A stretch of DNA of 64,000 nucleotides from Anarhynchus alexandrinus (Eukaryota; Chordata; Aves; Charadriiformes; Charadriidae), in the NCBI GenBank assembly GCA_008711295.1, contig VUYV01000062.1, positions 1,021,309-1,085,308 on the forward strand, in the 5' to 3' direction. The position numbers and the translations under genes are program-made. Under the pieces are notes generated by a model. It saw only the letters and a list, made by a program, of their open reading frames with translations. It did not search any database and was not told the origin of the DNA. Each line of letters opens with the position of its first letter. Positions within the stretch are counted from its first letter, which is position 1. Positions 39,001-51,100 of the stretch are shown here, in pieces.

Positions 39001-42000
39001 TGCAGTGATAGCAGAAGTATATTTTCCCTTGTGGATAGAGTACATAAACAAAATGCTCTCGACAAAAATAAAGAACGTTATTACTCAGACCAATACAACA
39101 CAGTCAGTCCAGGATACAAAAACTGGTGTTGTCATTTTTAATAATGACGGTGAGCAGTGGGAATTGACTAATAAATATGACAACTCACAAGTCCAGGAGC
39201 CTCCAAAACCTGGGAAATGCTTTGCAGAAAAGGCACGTTCCCCCACAATGTCCCCTACACTTAGGTTAGTGAATACCCTTTCATGACACAGCACCACTGG
39301 GACACACAACTTGATCCTTGATACTCATGGATCTATTTAGATGAGGCAGAAATGAGAATCTGCCCCACTGTTTCCAGTTAGTCAGAGGCCTATTTATTGA
39401 TTCAGTGTGGTATTTCACAACTTCAGTGTGACGTGTTCTTTAGCATCTCTCAGCAGTGCTAATTTCACAATATTGTTTCTCAAGACCTGGAATTTCAGAG
39501 CTTTCCTAAAAGAATAACCAACACATGGCANATTCTGTTACTTTCTCTTCACGTTGCAACATTCAAGTAGACCTGGACAGAATCTGTTTCTAATCAAGCC
39601 CTACACCTCTTATAAACGCTAAAATCTTACAGCTCTTGATTCTGCACTCTCAATAACATGCACTGTTTTTGAAAGGAACTAAGGCGTTCATGTATCAATA
39701 ATATTCACAGGACCATCAAGAGGTTGCAGTATAATGATGCCGAGAACAGAGAAAGCAAAAAGCTGAAGGACAGGCATTTACTTGGCTATGTTAGTAAACC
39801 TTTAGTGACATCATGGCAAACTGTATCCTGATTCACTTTGTTAAATACTGAACATCATGAGCAAAGGTCTTTTGAGGAGAAACAGGAATTCCTTATGCAA
39901 AGAAAACAAATGCACGTACATGATGGCTTTTATCACTCACAAGCTAAGAGTTGAATGGCACATGTGACTAAACCAGTAAAAAAAGAAGGCATTAAGAGAG
40001 GCAGAACAGGGCAAAGCTGAATTTGTTTGGCAGCCTTCAGTCTGTGCCACTATATGCATAAAGTGCTATCAGATCCAAGCAACCACTGCAGTAACTAGTC
40101 AATCTTGATATCAGCCCTGTAAAAACTAAATGAAAATACCATAAAGGACAATCTCCACATACATGATACCGTCAACACAAAAGTGGAGCCTTCCCAAAGT
40201 TCTTGAAAAATCTCATCGGCTCAGAAACATTCTAAGATATATATTTTAAACACAATCATGAATATGAGCCTCCTCCTGTTATATCCAAGTAAAGAATACA
40301 CATGCACTGTGTAACATCACTTCCAGCACAGTATGACCACACTAGTGGAGCTACTGGGCAGGTAACCATCCAGCAGGGAAGGCTCCCTCTTACCTGCTCT
40401 CTGGATAGCAGGTTCGCCTGCTGAGGGGCTTAAGTAAATCCATTCCAGCCTATCCCTTCTGCTGTGATTGCAAAAATTTATCAAGCATGTGTTATGTTAA
40501 ATCTTATACCAATGACCTTTTAAAGCATCATACAAGTCAGAAAATAAAAGGGTGAGACCTGCAAGGAAGTAAACTGTGCACTACACACAAAGGTTTCTTC
40601 ATCATGCTTAAGAAGTAGAATGACTTCTACTAGAATGACAACTGTTTTGTTACAGAAAGCACCTTCAAATACCAAATCAATTGTACAAACCACTGCACCA
40701 ACACAGCTGAAATGACTGCCCCTCCTCCAAAGATAGTAGTGTCACTTTGATTTAACGAGTAATTAATGGATATATAAACCCTGGACAGAACTTTAATTTA
40801 TCCCAGTGACAAATAATTAATCATTCATTCCACGTTTAATCCCGTTCTGAGAAATATAATGAATATTTCACCATGGCACTGCAGAATAGAACAGTACCTG
40901 GAAGCAGAGAAAGGCAGCCTTCCATTTCTGTCTCGTTATAACTCTGAAGCGATTGGCGCCGTCTACAACTGACAAGTAATCCAGAATACAGTGTTCCCCC
41001 ACAGTTGTAAATTAGGGTTTATGCATAGCATACCTTGTGATTGTAAAGAGGCTTTTCTTCCTCTGACCTGTTATTAACAAACAAAACAACATAACCATGA
41101 AAAATAAGTCACCTGAGCTTGACAGCATTTGGGAAACCAGTGCTTGCACTGATTTCTTGGTCTCTACAATGTCACTGAACATATGCCAGGGCTGTGGCTA
41201 GAGAACAAAGCATGTGCAGATTGTCTGCTTCTGTCCACAGAGGGTAGTGCTGTGAGTAAAAACAACTGGATGCAGATTTAAGTCCTAATTTTACTGCAGG
41301 AAAACACTGGCATCTTTTTTGAAAGCTTGAAGGGTAATCAAGAAATGTGTTGATGTGTACAAAACTAAATTGCAGGGAACCCTATGTTGATATTTTTTTT
41401 CCAGGGTGACACATCTCAGGAATCCACATATTTCAGCAAAGAGTTTTGTGAGGAAGATTCTATAACAAACAAATTGCCTTGGGATCCTGCCACCCAATTA
41501 CTCAGAAACAGAGCAGCATCCCTTCACAGTTGTCTCCTTGCTCAGCATTCTCAGTATGGCCATGAATTCTTCTCTCTAAACAAATTCTAACTATACTATT
41601 ATAATTTCTTCTCATTCAAATGCAGAACTGTNCTTGTGGTACAAAACTTTCCCAGAGTCACGTACTGATGCTCAGACAAAGGCAGCTGTAATTTCTCCCC
41701 TTCCTAAGATCCTATATTATGCTACTATCCCAGCTATCATTTATCTAATTCTCCATTATGTCCCAAATCAGTAAGGAGGCAACATTCAGATGGAGCGCTC
41801 TGGTGGAGTAAGACTAAATAGAGCTACGTAGAACCAGGCAGTTTTAATTTGGGGACCTGCCAGAGCTATTTGATATACAAACTAATTTACGCACCTGAAA
41901 ACTGCTTATCTATGGTGACTGACATCTGTAACATCTAGATGGCAATTCTAGCCAATTATGCTGTACAGCATTTGCACATTTACAGAGAATTTTGATTTAG

Positions 42001-42879
42001 GATCATGGTTTTATCAGCTGGGATTCATTCAAAATACTTTGTCTTCCATTAGCTCCAAACATTCTAAAAATGTACCTACCTTCTTGCTACTTGAATAGAA
42101 TCTAGAATTGTTATAACCTGAGTCATACCCCTTCTCAGAGCACTTCTCAATGCTAAAATAAGACCTAAGTACCTAGTAAATGCTAGTTTTAGGTTCATAA
42201 GAAACAACTGACCTGATTAGAAGCAATGGATCATTGAGGTAAGTATCCTGCTTATGACAGCAGCCAGCACCAGCAGCTTCAAAGGAACGCTCCTGCCCAC
42301 AATAAAACCTAAACAATAGGAGTTTTTATTTATTGCATTTCTTGATTCAGTCAACAGTTTTTTTGCACAAGAGACACCTTAACAAATGATTGTATATGCC
42401 ACATCTTTAACTTGTGCTTGCAGCAGTAGATGATATTTATACCCTTGTACCAATAGTCACACGGACTTGTTGGCCAGCTGCTGCACTGTCACCTCATTTC
42501 TGAATCCCACAAGGAAACCTTCTCCATATTCATGAACACTGCATTCATTTCGAAGATCCTGGAAACTCTCACTGAATCTATGAGTTATAATCCAATTGAT
42601 TTTTTTATCGCTGAAGATCAACAACGCCTTAATTCACTGTAGAAAGAGCATCGTGTGATGTTTCATATACATACACACTCATGACGTTATTACATCTTTG
42701 CTATAGCATGTGGATTTTATTTTTATTCATTCATTCTAATTATTTAAAACAAGGTAAGATTAAATTATTGATAGATGTGAATATACCTTTCTATGTTAGA
42801 TTTTGTGAGACTGCATTATAAAGAGTATCTCTTGCAGGAAAAACATATTTCTGCTTTATAAGAAAACCAATGTTAAATT

Positions 42880-43190
42880 GAAATGGTAGCTATCAGCCAA
42901 GGTTAGAGCCATTCATGCTAATATGACCTTCAATTAGTGAAGCACACATGTCTCGAGATCCAGCCATTTTATCAGAGGCACAGTACGGCATGAGGAAATG
43001 TTGGTGTCCTCGAAAAATTCTACTTTGAGGTGACCTTCTACTTAGCCAGGCTCATTAGGCAAAACAAAAATAATATTACAGCTTCTTCCTGGGCTCTCTT
43101 TAGAAGGTTTTCACAAAACCTCAAATTACAAATAATGATTTAACCCACAGATTCATGCTAATGCATAGCAGCTTAGAAAGTTAACACATT
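42880..43190. promoter_or_regulatory. Candidate conserved regulatory element
   Basis: Two octamer-related TCATGCTAAT strings (near 42914 and 43152), several TAAT/ATTA cores and a low-repeat, balanced composition. Resembles a developmental enhancer; untested. Confidence 0.3.
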
Positions 43191-44429
43191 CATTCTGCAC
43201 AATTCCCCAGAGACACTGGTTTACAGTGTTTTCTTTTACTTAGTAGGAACAGCTACTGGCTTTTACTTAGAAAACACTACAAATCCACTTGGGTCCAGAT
43301 TTTTGAAATAAATACCATTGTGACATCCCTAAATCAGCAATGAAGAACTCAGTGGTCCCCCTTATTTTCAGCCACATTTTCAGGGCCCAGCAGTTTTCTC
43401 ACTGAGGTGTCCAAATGGCAGCAAAGCTGCTCTGGAAATCTGGCTAACTTCAGTGCTTTACTAGCTGAATCATGAGACTTTTATTCTCATCCAGAAATAC
43501 AGCACCTTTGATAAGGCAAACAAGTAGATATATAACATACTCCATTTGTAAGCTCCAGTATGTTCAAATAAGTTTGTGGCTGCTAAACAAATACTTACTC
43601 TAGCCAGAAAAAAAAATTAATGCGATTACCATGTGGAATTTTCCCTAGTTTTTACATAAACCCTTCCAGCAACATGCTGTAGGCAACAAAGAAGTTACAT
43701 ACAATGCTTATTTATAAACAGTCATATTCCTTTTAAGTTACCTATTAGAATACAAAGAATTAAACTACAGAGAGATGCTTAAGTACCTAAGTAGAAACAG
43801 CAAATGCAAGTAAGAGATCTTAAGGAAACAAGTGGAAGGCTGACTATTAGGAAGCAACCACCAGGACTAAGAACAGTGCAAACTTCATGAGAATGAAGAG
43901 GGTGTTAAATCATCCTAAAACTCAGTACTGAAAGACAGAAGAACTGCTGGAACAACGGAGAGCTTCCCAGAAAAGATCAAAGAGCTGGAGGGATGGAGGG
44001 GGATGCATAGGGAAAGACAGCCAGTATATGTTGCCATTACTTACTGAAGTTGGCTTAGATACAACAACTTATATTGTAGTTAAGGATTTGGCTGTGCAAA
44101 CCTTATAGGTACGATGAGATAACGGACTGATAGAATTGTATCATGTTATATTCTTAGTACAGGAGAGAGAATCTAAAATAAACTTTGTTGTACAATACCT
44201 ATACACTTCCCTTTAGTTTGCTGGCATATTCTGAGTACTCAAATATATCCCAGTACTTTTTTTGCTTTCCAAACTTGTCTTCTCTTCTGAAACGATTTCC
44301 TTTATATCCCTCTTTGGCTACGCCCATCATCATGTATGTACACACATTTCTCCACCACTCTCCCAACTCAAGTGAGGAGGGAGACATTCCTGGGTCTTCC
44401 AGCAGCTCATACAGACCCTTCTTAGATTT

Positions 44430-44520
44430 GGTGTGGTGGTTTTTAGTTTTTTGTTGTTGGGTTCATTTTGGGGTTTTGGTTTGGGTTTTTTTTAGTATTA
44501 TTTTTTAATTTATTTAACTA
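44430..44520. repeat. T/G-rich low-complexity tract
   Basis: A T-rich run with scattered G blocks (TTTGGGGTTTTGG type). A similar tract occurs at about 57980-58075. Likely simple-sequence drift; no transposon body seen. Confidence 0.6.
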
Positions 44521-44759
44521 AGTCATTCGAAAACAAATACAGCAATGCCTTTTGAGCACAGCCTTATGGTGTGCTTAGTCAAATTGTTAGACGTGCTGTC
44601 TGCTATTTAACAAATTTTTGAGGGGAAGTTCTTAATACTTACCACTTTCTTTTTCCCTAAGCGACATTAACTGCAATAGCCAGAGAAATAAGTCCCTGGA
44701 AACAGTCTCCTCCCACCCCCCCAGCCTCTCTCTTTTTATTAAATCCACACCCTGGGCAC

Positions 44760-44880
44760 CTTCAGAGCGCTTCACACAGGCCGGGCGCGCTGCTCGGCCG
44801 TTCCTGCAGCACCATCCCCATCTGCTGCCCCGCGCCGGCATAGCAGCCGCAAGAAAAGCCGCTTTGGACAAACAAGACGG
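44760..44880. other. Isolated GC-rich islet
   Basis: About 120 bases with several CpGs in AT-rich surroundings. Frames cross it on the minus strand but encode nothing recognisable. It lies about 170 bases before the regulatory-looking patch at 45050-45180, so it could belong to an orphan promoter or enhancer. Confidence 0.3.
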
Positions 44881-45049
44881 GCCTCCCATCCTTGGGCAGC
44901 AAAGCTCTCAAAAACTTCGTATTTAGACTTCATCCGAGACCTTTCCTCCAGCCTTGCCCGTACCCGCAGTCTGGTCAAACAGACTGATCCGGCAGTGTGC
45001 TCTGCAAAGCTCCCGCTGGTTTCACGCCTTAATAATATTTACGTGACAT

Positions 45050-45180
45050 TTTCCAGCAGAGAGGTTCTAAAATCTTGACTTTCTCGGCATTAGTGAAAAA
45101 GAATAAAGCCAACAAAGGAAAAAACTCTGATGTGGTTATGATTAAGTGCAGCCATTAGTGTAAACACTAAAGCGGGAGGC
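45050..45180. promoter_or_regulatory. Candidate conserved regulatory element
   Basis: Non-repetitive AT-rich patch with a Sox-like CAACAAAGG, two GCATTAGTG/CCATTAGTG homeodomain-type strings and GTTATGATTAAG. Flanked by GC-richer DNA on both sides. Motif-level evidence only. Confidence 0.3.
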
Positions 45181-48100
45181 TGTCAAGTTGCTCCCCAGCA
45201 ACACACCCGGCGCCTCTGTTGGAGCGTCTCGGGGGGCTGGTAGAGCTGAGGTCGGTGTGTGGCAGCAGACCAGGACAGCATACTAAGAAGAGTGTAGCTC
45301 TATTTCCTAGAATAATATTTCTAAATCGTGTCTTCAGAGTAAAGGGATATACCATCTTCCTAAGTTCATGTTCTGTCAAGCTGCCACAATAATTTAATTT
45401 ACAACCAATTAAGATCCGTATGCTGTTAATTTCATGTGCACACACACACACACTTTGCTCGCTTGCATCTGTGGGAATGTGTGTGGGCTTTTTTAAGAGG
45501 AGGGTTTTTTCTTTTCACCGCTGTTTGACAGAAGACCTTCTGATGTCTTACAGAGCAGCAGTGGCCCACAGGGCCACAGCCTGAGAAATAGCCCCGCAGA
45601 TGGAGCTGCAGGGATCCTTCATTTATCAACTACTTGATTCATTTGATGTGGGCTGATACTTGCTCTTGGCTTTCCTTTTTTTTTTATTTTTTAGTTTAAC
45701 TTGTGTTTATAACAACATCTGTAGTAGATTCTTTTATGTACAAAAACATAAAATCACGTCTTGTATACAGGTAGTAAAAGCACTGATTTGCTAGTGCGGA
45801 GTGTTTTTCAAACTAGTTGGGTTCATTTTAGCAATGTACTTTATCAAAGCTGCATTTCGCCTGCAGCAAAACAAACTGTCAGCTGTTACAGAGGAATAAT
45901 TATTTTTTATATTAAAATGTGGCTATATGACAGTCCATTGTACCCATTAAACGGCTATTCCTCAGGCTGGAATCAGAAATGCTTTCAGAGAGTATCCAGC
46001 TTGCTACTGAAATGATTTAAATAGGTCGAGTGTAACACTGTAAATATGATCAAGGCAAAAAGCCAGTCAATAAAACTGTCAGTTTTACCCTATTAAAGCA
46101 GGAAGGCCTTTGCTATTTCTCTGTAGCACTTAGTTTATTGTCCAGCTGTATGCAACGACTTCAGGACACCTGGCCACTTAACCAATGAGTATGAAGTCCA
46201 GAACACCAAAGGAGCCATAACTAAAATAATCAGTGGTCTAATTCTCTTTTGCCCTGAAGACCCTGCACACAGCTCTGACAACAGACTGAATGGTTTTGGT
46301 GTAAAATGCACGAGATTTTAACATTCCTGGGAGCTGTCAGAACATGACAGTCTTCATGGAAAGACAATCCCATCTGAAGAACCACGTATTTTCTAGGCTA
46401 GGTCATACTGCTTATATGGTGGGGCATAAGTCCAGGTAACGCAGGAATGCGTTTAGCTCAGCTCGGAGGCGGTGGGGCTTTGTCTTGCAGCTGAAACAAG
46501 TACCCGGTTTGAGAGTGTTTCCCCACTTCTCCTTTCTATCAGTGGTCAAAGCTGAATTAATCTGACTGGAGGCCCCGGTCTCAGCGCAGAGGCACTATGA
46601 AAGTCCCTGCCCTTCTGCCAGCGGGGAGCAGTGCCCGCTGGCCAGCACCAACTCCCAGTGCCTGCCTTAAGCCACAGCTGGACACATCAAGAGCATCAGT
46701 GGTCCCAGCTGGGAAGAATACACAACAGTCTCAGCCAAGACAAGGTGGCTGCTACCTGTTCTGCTTTGCAACAAGGTTTACCTGGTTTACCTGGAACCTA
46801 ATTCAGAGGCATAAAGGATGGGCTCAAGGCTATGCCAAAACAGACAGCGTGGTCAATGCTCGGTACTGCCTGTGTGTAAGTCAATATCATTCTTTCCTCT
46901 AGTTACCCTACACACAGCTCCTGCCCAGACTGAAACATCCACCAAGTTACACAACTAACCCAACTAGCTCCTTCATCCTGCAAACCCTTCTGTAAGGCCT
47001 CAGGTAGTCCTGTGTACATAGAAATCCCTTGCTTTAGCAAACACATCAATCTCTCACTTTCATTGCTACAGATTAGGGCTTTAAAATAGAGTTGACATCT
47101 GGATTTTCTGGTTTATACAGCAGAGTTAAAGTTCAGTATATTGATATGAGCTGTAAGGCTTATTTCCTTCAGGGCGCAATCAAAGCATGTGGATTTCTAC
47201 AGCTGCAAGTGTACAGCTTCGGTACGACTGCAGGTACAGGAGCTGCTGTGGTAGCCCGCAGGCAGCTGATGTTAGACTAGCCTGCGAGACCATGCTGGTG
47301 GGCAATGCTGGCATATCTGTGTGTTTTCACTTCTGAAAGCGATCCCACATCCTCTGCTTTAAGCAACTTCCTCCAGGATAGTTCTAGAAAGCAATTATAC
47401 ATCATGATGATACCTGTCCTTGTCGGCATTTTCTCAGGACGCATTGATCCTCCCTGTCTGATGAGTCTAACACAGGGATCTGTGTTATCTCACAAAAAGG
47501 GCAGTGATGGATTTGGAAAGCCAAGAGGCTTAAGTGATCTTGTTCCCACACCTGTGCACTCAGAAGGTCAGTTTACAAGGAGGCTGGGCTAACACAGACA
47601 CTGAATTTGCTGGAGAAGGAAGCATTAACCCATTACACAGAAGAGGAAAACAAGAGAAGGACACAGTGAGTCAGGGGTAAAACCAGGAACAAATCCCAAA
47701 TATCCTCCTCTCCAAGTGAGTTCCGGCTCTACTGAAATACAGAGCCATCCTTTGTCACCTACCATTTTGTTTGTGCTTGTTCAGTCGTGGAAAAATCTGT
47801 CTGATGAAATGAAACATCTCCTCCCACAAATGAGGTAGCTGCTAAGTGAGAGTTCTGGCTTCACACAGTCTTCAAGGCAAATGCCTTAGGACTGAGCTGT
47901 TCGACCTGCAATGGAAAACAATTTTGCTTTTTTTCTTCCCACTGGGCATAAGTCTTCCCTGTCTCTCTGTTGTGCTAGTGAAAGCAAATTTCACTGGAAA
48001 CTGAATCCATTTACAAACATTTTGACAGATTGAGACAGTTGCTCAGGAAAAAATTATTAAAGTATGCAGATAAAATATAGTGTCATGTGAACAGCTGCTG

Positions 48101-51100
48101 CACAGACCCACAGCCTGTGTGGACTTCATTTTATTTATGCTTTTTAAAGACTATATGGATGTCCCTGTAAAACAGAAACAAAGTGAACATTATTCCTGTT
48201 GGTGATAAATTAAAGAAAAACCTCAGATTATTAACCCTCCAAAATGAGCAGTCTTGACTTTTTTTTTTTTTAAAAAAAACTTTTTGGCAGGAAGATATAC
48301 ATGCAAAATTGTACCAACACTGCTCTTGTACACACTCACATGTCTCATTCTATAGATCTCGTCAGCAACTCCCTTTGAGGCTGTCTCAGTTTCTGACTGG
48401 AACAGGTCATTATGTGTCTGCCTCAATCCATCACTTTTGAAGTACCCTGCAAAGAGATTGCCATTAGAAACCAGTGCAGCGAAACCAACTATCTTCCATC
48501 TAAAACATGACTTGCATTTTTGTATCACATCCGATTTTTTTCTATTCCTAACATTATATTACCTATCTATATAGTTACTTTCCTATAAGAGCAGAGATCA
48601 TGCTGTACCTCCTTTTCTCCACCAATTACTGTTATTTTAAGGCTGTGTAGAAATGTCTGCAAATAAACATTAGCTGAAAGTTCCTGATGCTTTCCCCTGA
48701 CACTGTCATTGGAACATTATGACCATAAGCCCCCCATGCCTATAGCAGTTATAATTGATTTTGTTTCAAATTCTGGACACCTGAGCAGTGAAACACTCGA
48801 AGTGTTTCAAATACCAGGATCAGTCTATAAGCAAAGGGCAACAAATTTCAGATGCAGCTGTTGCACTGAGTGACATGAACGGACAAACTGCTTCTCCATA
48901 AATGCCAGCACTTACTATATCCTCTCTTGCCCAGGCTCTATATAGAGTAGTAACAATCTGCACAGAGCTGTGATGCTTACTGCATATACACAGACACATT
49001 TTCTCACCTTTACAGAACTTGAGATACATGTTTTGACACCCAAATTGGCATACTCAACCCAACACTAGAAAACAAAACATCAGTGGGGGAAAACCAGCTC
49101 AATGTGCATTGCTCTGCGAGAGTTCGAATAATCTTTTCGTATGGTAAGACTGCAAGACATCGGTAAAAACATGCTAGTTCAACTGGATCACCACTTAAAC
49201 ACAAAATGGAAGTGCAGAATGCTCAGACAACAACCGTGAAGCAGCCTTGCACAGTCAGAGCCAAGCTGCATGTGAGCTACCCCCACCATGACATGACCCA
49301 TGAACGGGAGAGCAAGCTCAGCACATTTGCTGACTCCTGCCCGGCCCCAACAAGAGCAGGGCAGATGATATTCTCAGGCCTCACAGTGCTGAACCAGCTC
49401 CTGGTCTTCAGAAATCAGCACCATAGGATGGCCTTTACCCTTAAACGCAAAAAGTCACACAGTACCCAGCATGAGGTTGTAAAGAATTTAGGGTGAAGGG
49501 GATACACTCACCCAAAGGCAAACCTTGCAAGGATAACATTGCTGTTTGGAATAGTGCTGAGAGTTTTCAAAGAGTGAACCACCCCACGACATAAAAGCTG
49601 ATAATAAAAATAATCTATAAATGCCCTATTCAAATGTACAAGATGTCTCTTACTGCTTGCTGCTCTTGTCTTCTCTTGTCAAATTCTACTTTGCGACTGA
49701 TGAAAAAAAATATCTACAGTGTTTCATAATGTCAGGGCACAGCTACTTTTAAGGCTGCTGATGAATAAGGCGGCCTTGAACACAGCTATGACAGTGCAAC
49801 GTTTGTTGTTTGCCACAACAGAAAACATATGCCAAACCACTTCATTCAGGGTTTTCTATTCATCAACCCCTTTAAAAAAAAACAGGAGCAAAAGACTGAG
49901 ACTAGAAATAACACTGTGTGGAACAATGTTCTCAACACCAGTGCCAGCTTATTGGGGAGCTGCTGCTCATGAACTGGTACGTCAGCTTACAACCATGCAC
50001 AGCTCAGGGAACAGAGACTATTTAGCCCAAATCTTCTTTTACCTTGAAAGTTTCATGAGCAACAGCTGAGCTCATATTCAAGAAACCTGTTCATAGGGTT
50101 GGCCATCAACAGCTGGATTATCTCTTTGTATTGTTTTTTGAAATTGTGGTATCTTATAACACAATCCATTTTGCATTTGCTACCCCCTGATTAAAAAGCT
50201 TTTCTGGATCAGAGTCGAAAGACAAAAAATACCTACATATTCACACAGGATGGTAAGAAAACATGTCATGTCACAGCAAAAAGAACAAAGGGAACAACAG
50301 CTATCTACGTACCTGGCATGCTGCCACCACACCAGCAGTTACGGGATCCTGCTTGGAGTGCAGATGGGGCTCAGGAGTGCTGAGAGCGGGTTAGCCTGTG
50401 AACCACAAACCGGAGTTCACCATCGTGTCCCTTAAGGGGAAAATACTGTGACTTCTAACCCTACAGCAACAGTTTTAAATTAATTTTATAAAGAAAGCTC
50501 TCTGAGCCATATAAAAAAATATTTTTTTTGTATCACTTTGTTTAGAAATACTAAGCAGGTGCATCTACTGCAAAATTTCTTCGTAATAAAACGTATTCCA
50601 ACTTTATGAAGAAGCTTATACTACTGCTAATTAAGATGAATAGTTTCAGGAGATTCTGAGGAAAATAACACCTATACTCATAAAACTTGATGACAACATC
50701 TGATGTGTTAGAGAGAGAAGTGATTACTCTAATGCATTACAACGCTTGATACATAGTCTCACGGCTCTCCCCTGCTGTGTTTTGTATAACCTATGAAGTC
50801 AACAAAGCACAGATAAAGAAACAAATCAAAGGTAGGACTCACGTGATTCATATTTCAATAAAGAGGCATTAAAATAGATAATGGCTCCCAGACAAAGAAG
50901 GGAAAAAAAACCAAAACCGTTTCTTGTAGTTTTCCAGCCCTGACCTCATTAGAACTTTATGATACTGCAGATCCATCCTCTCTCTAATTAGTCCATACAT
51001 TAACTGTTAAGACTCACCTGACTTCAATTTATGATTTACGTCTACAACATAAAAACTCAGTAAACTCAGTACTGTTACATGGCATTTGGATATAGAAAAA

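Larger units (their letters stand above)
33395..44420. other. Intergenic region, no gene recognised
   Basis: AT-rich unique sequence with two regulatory-looking patches listed separately. Single undetermined bases occur at 39531 and 41632. Open frames are short and unconvincing; nothing matches a protein family I know. Confidence 0.55.

Noticed and set aside
40610..40645. Inverted repeat around GTAGAATGACTTCTAC as an RNA hairpin
   Set aside because: The stem is short with an unremarkable loop and no precursor-like extension, so a microRNA is not supported.
44185..44508. 107-codon hydrophobic frame as a small membrane protein
   Set aside because: The hydrophobic end comes from a T/G-rich low-complexity tract read as Phe/Val/Leu; no homology is apparent.
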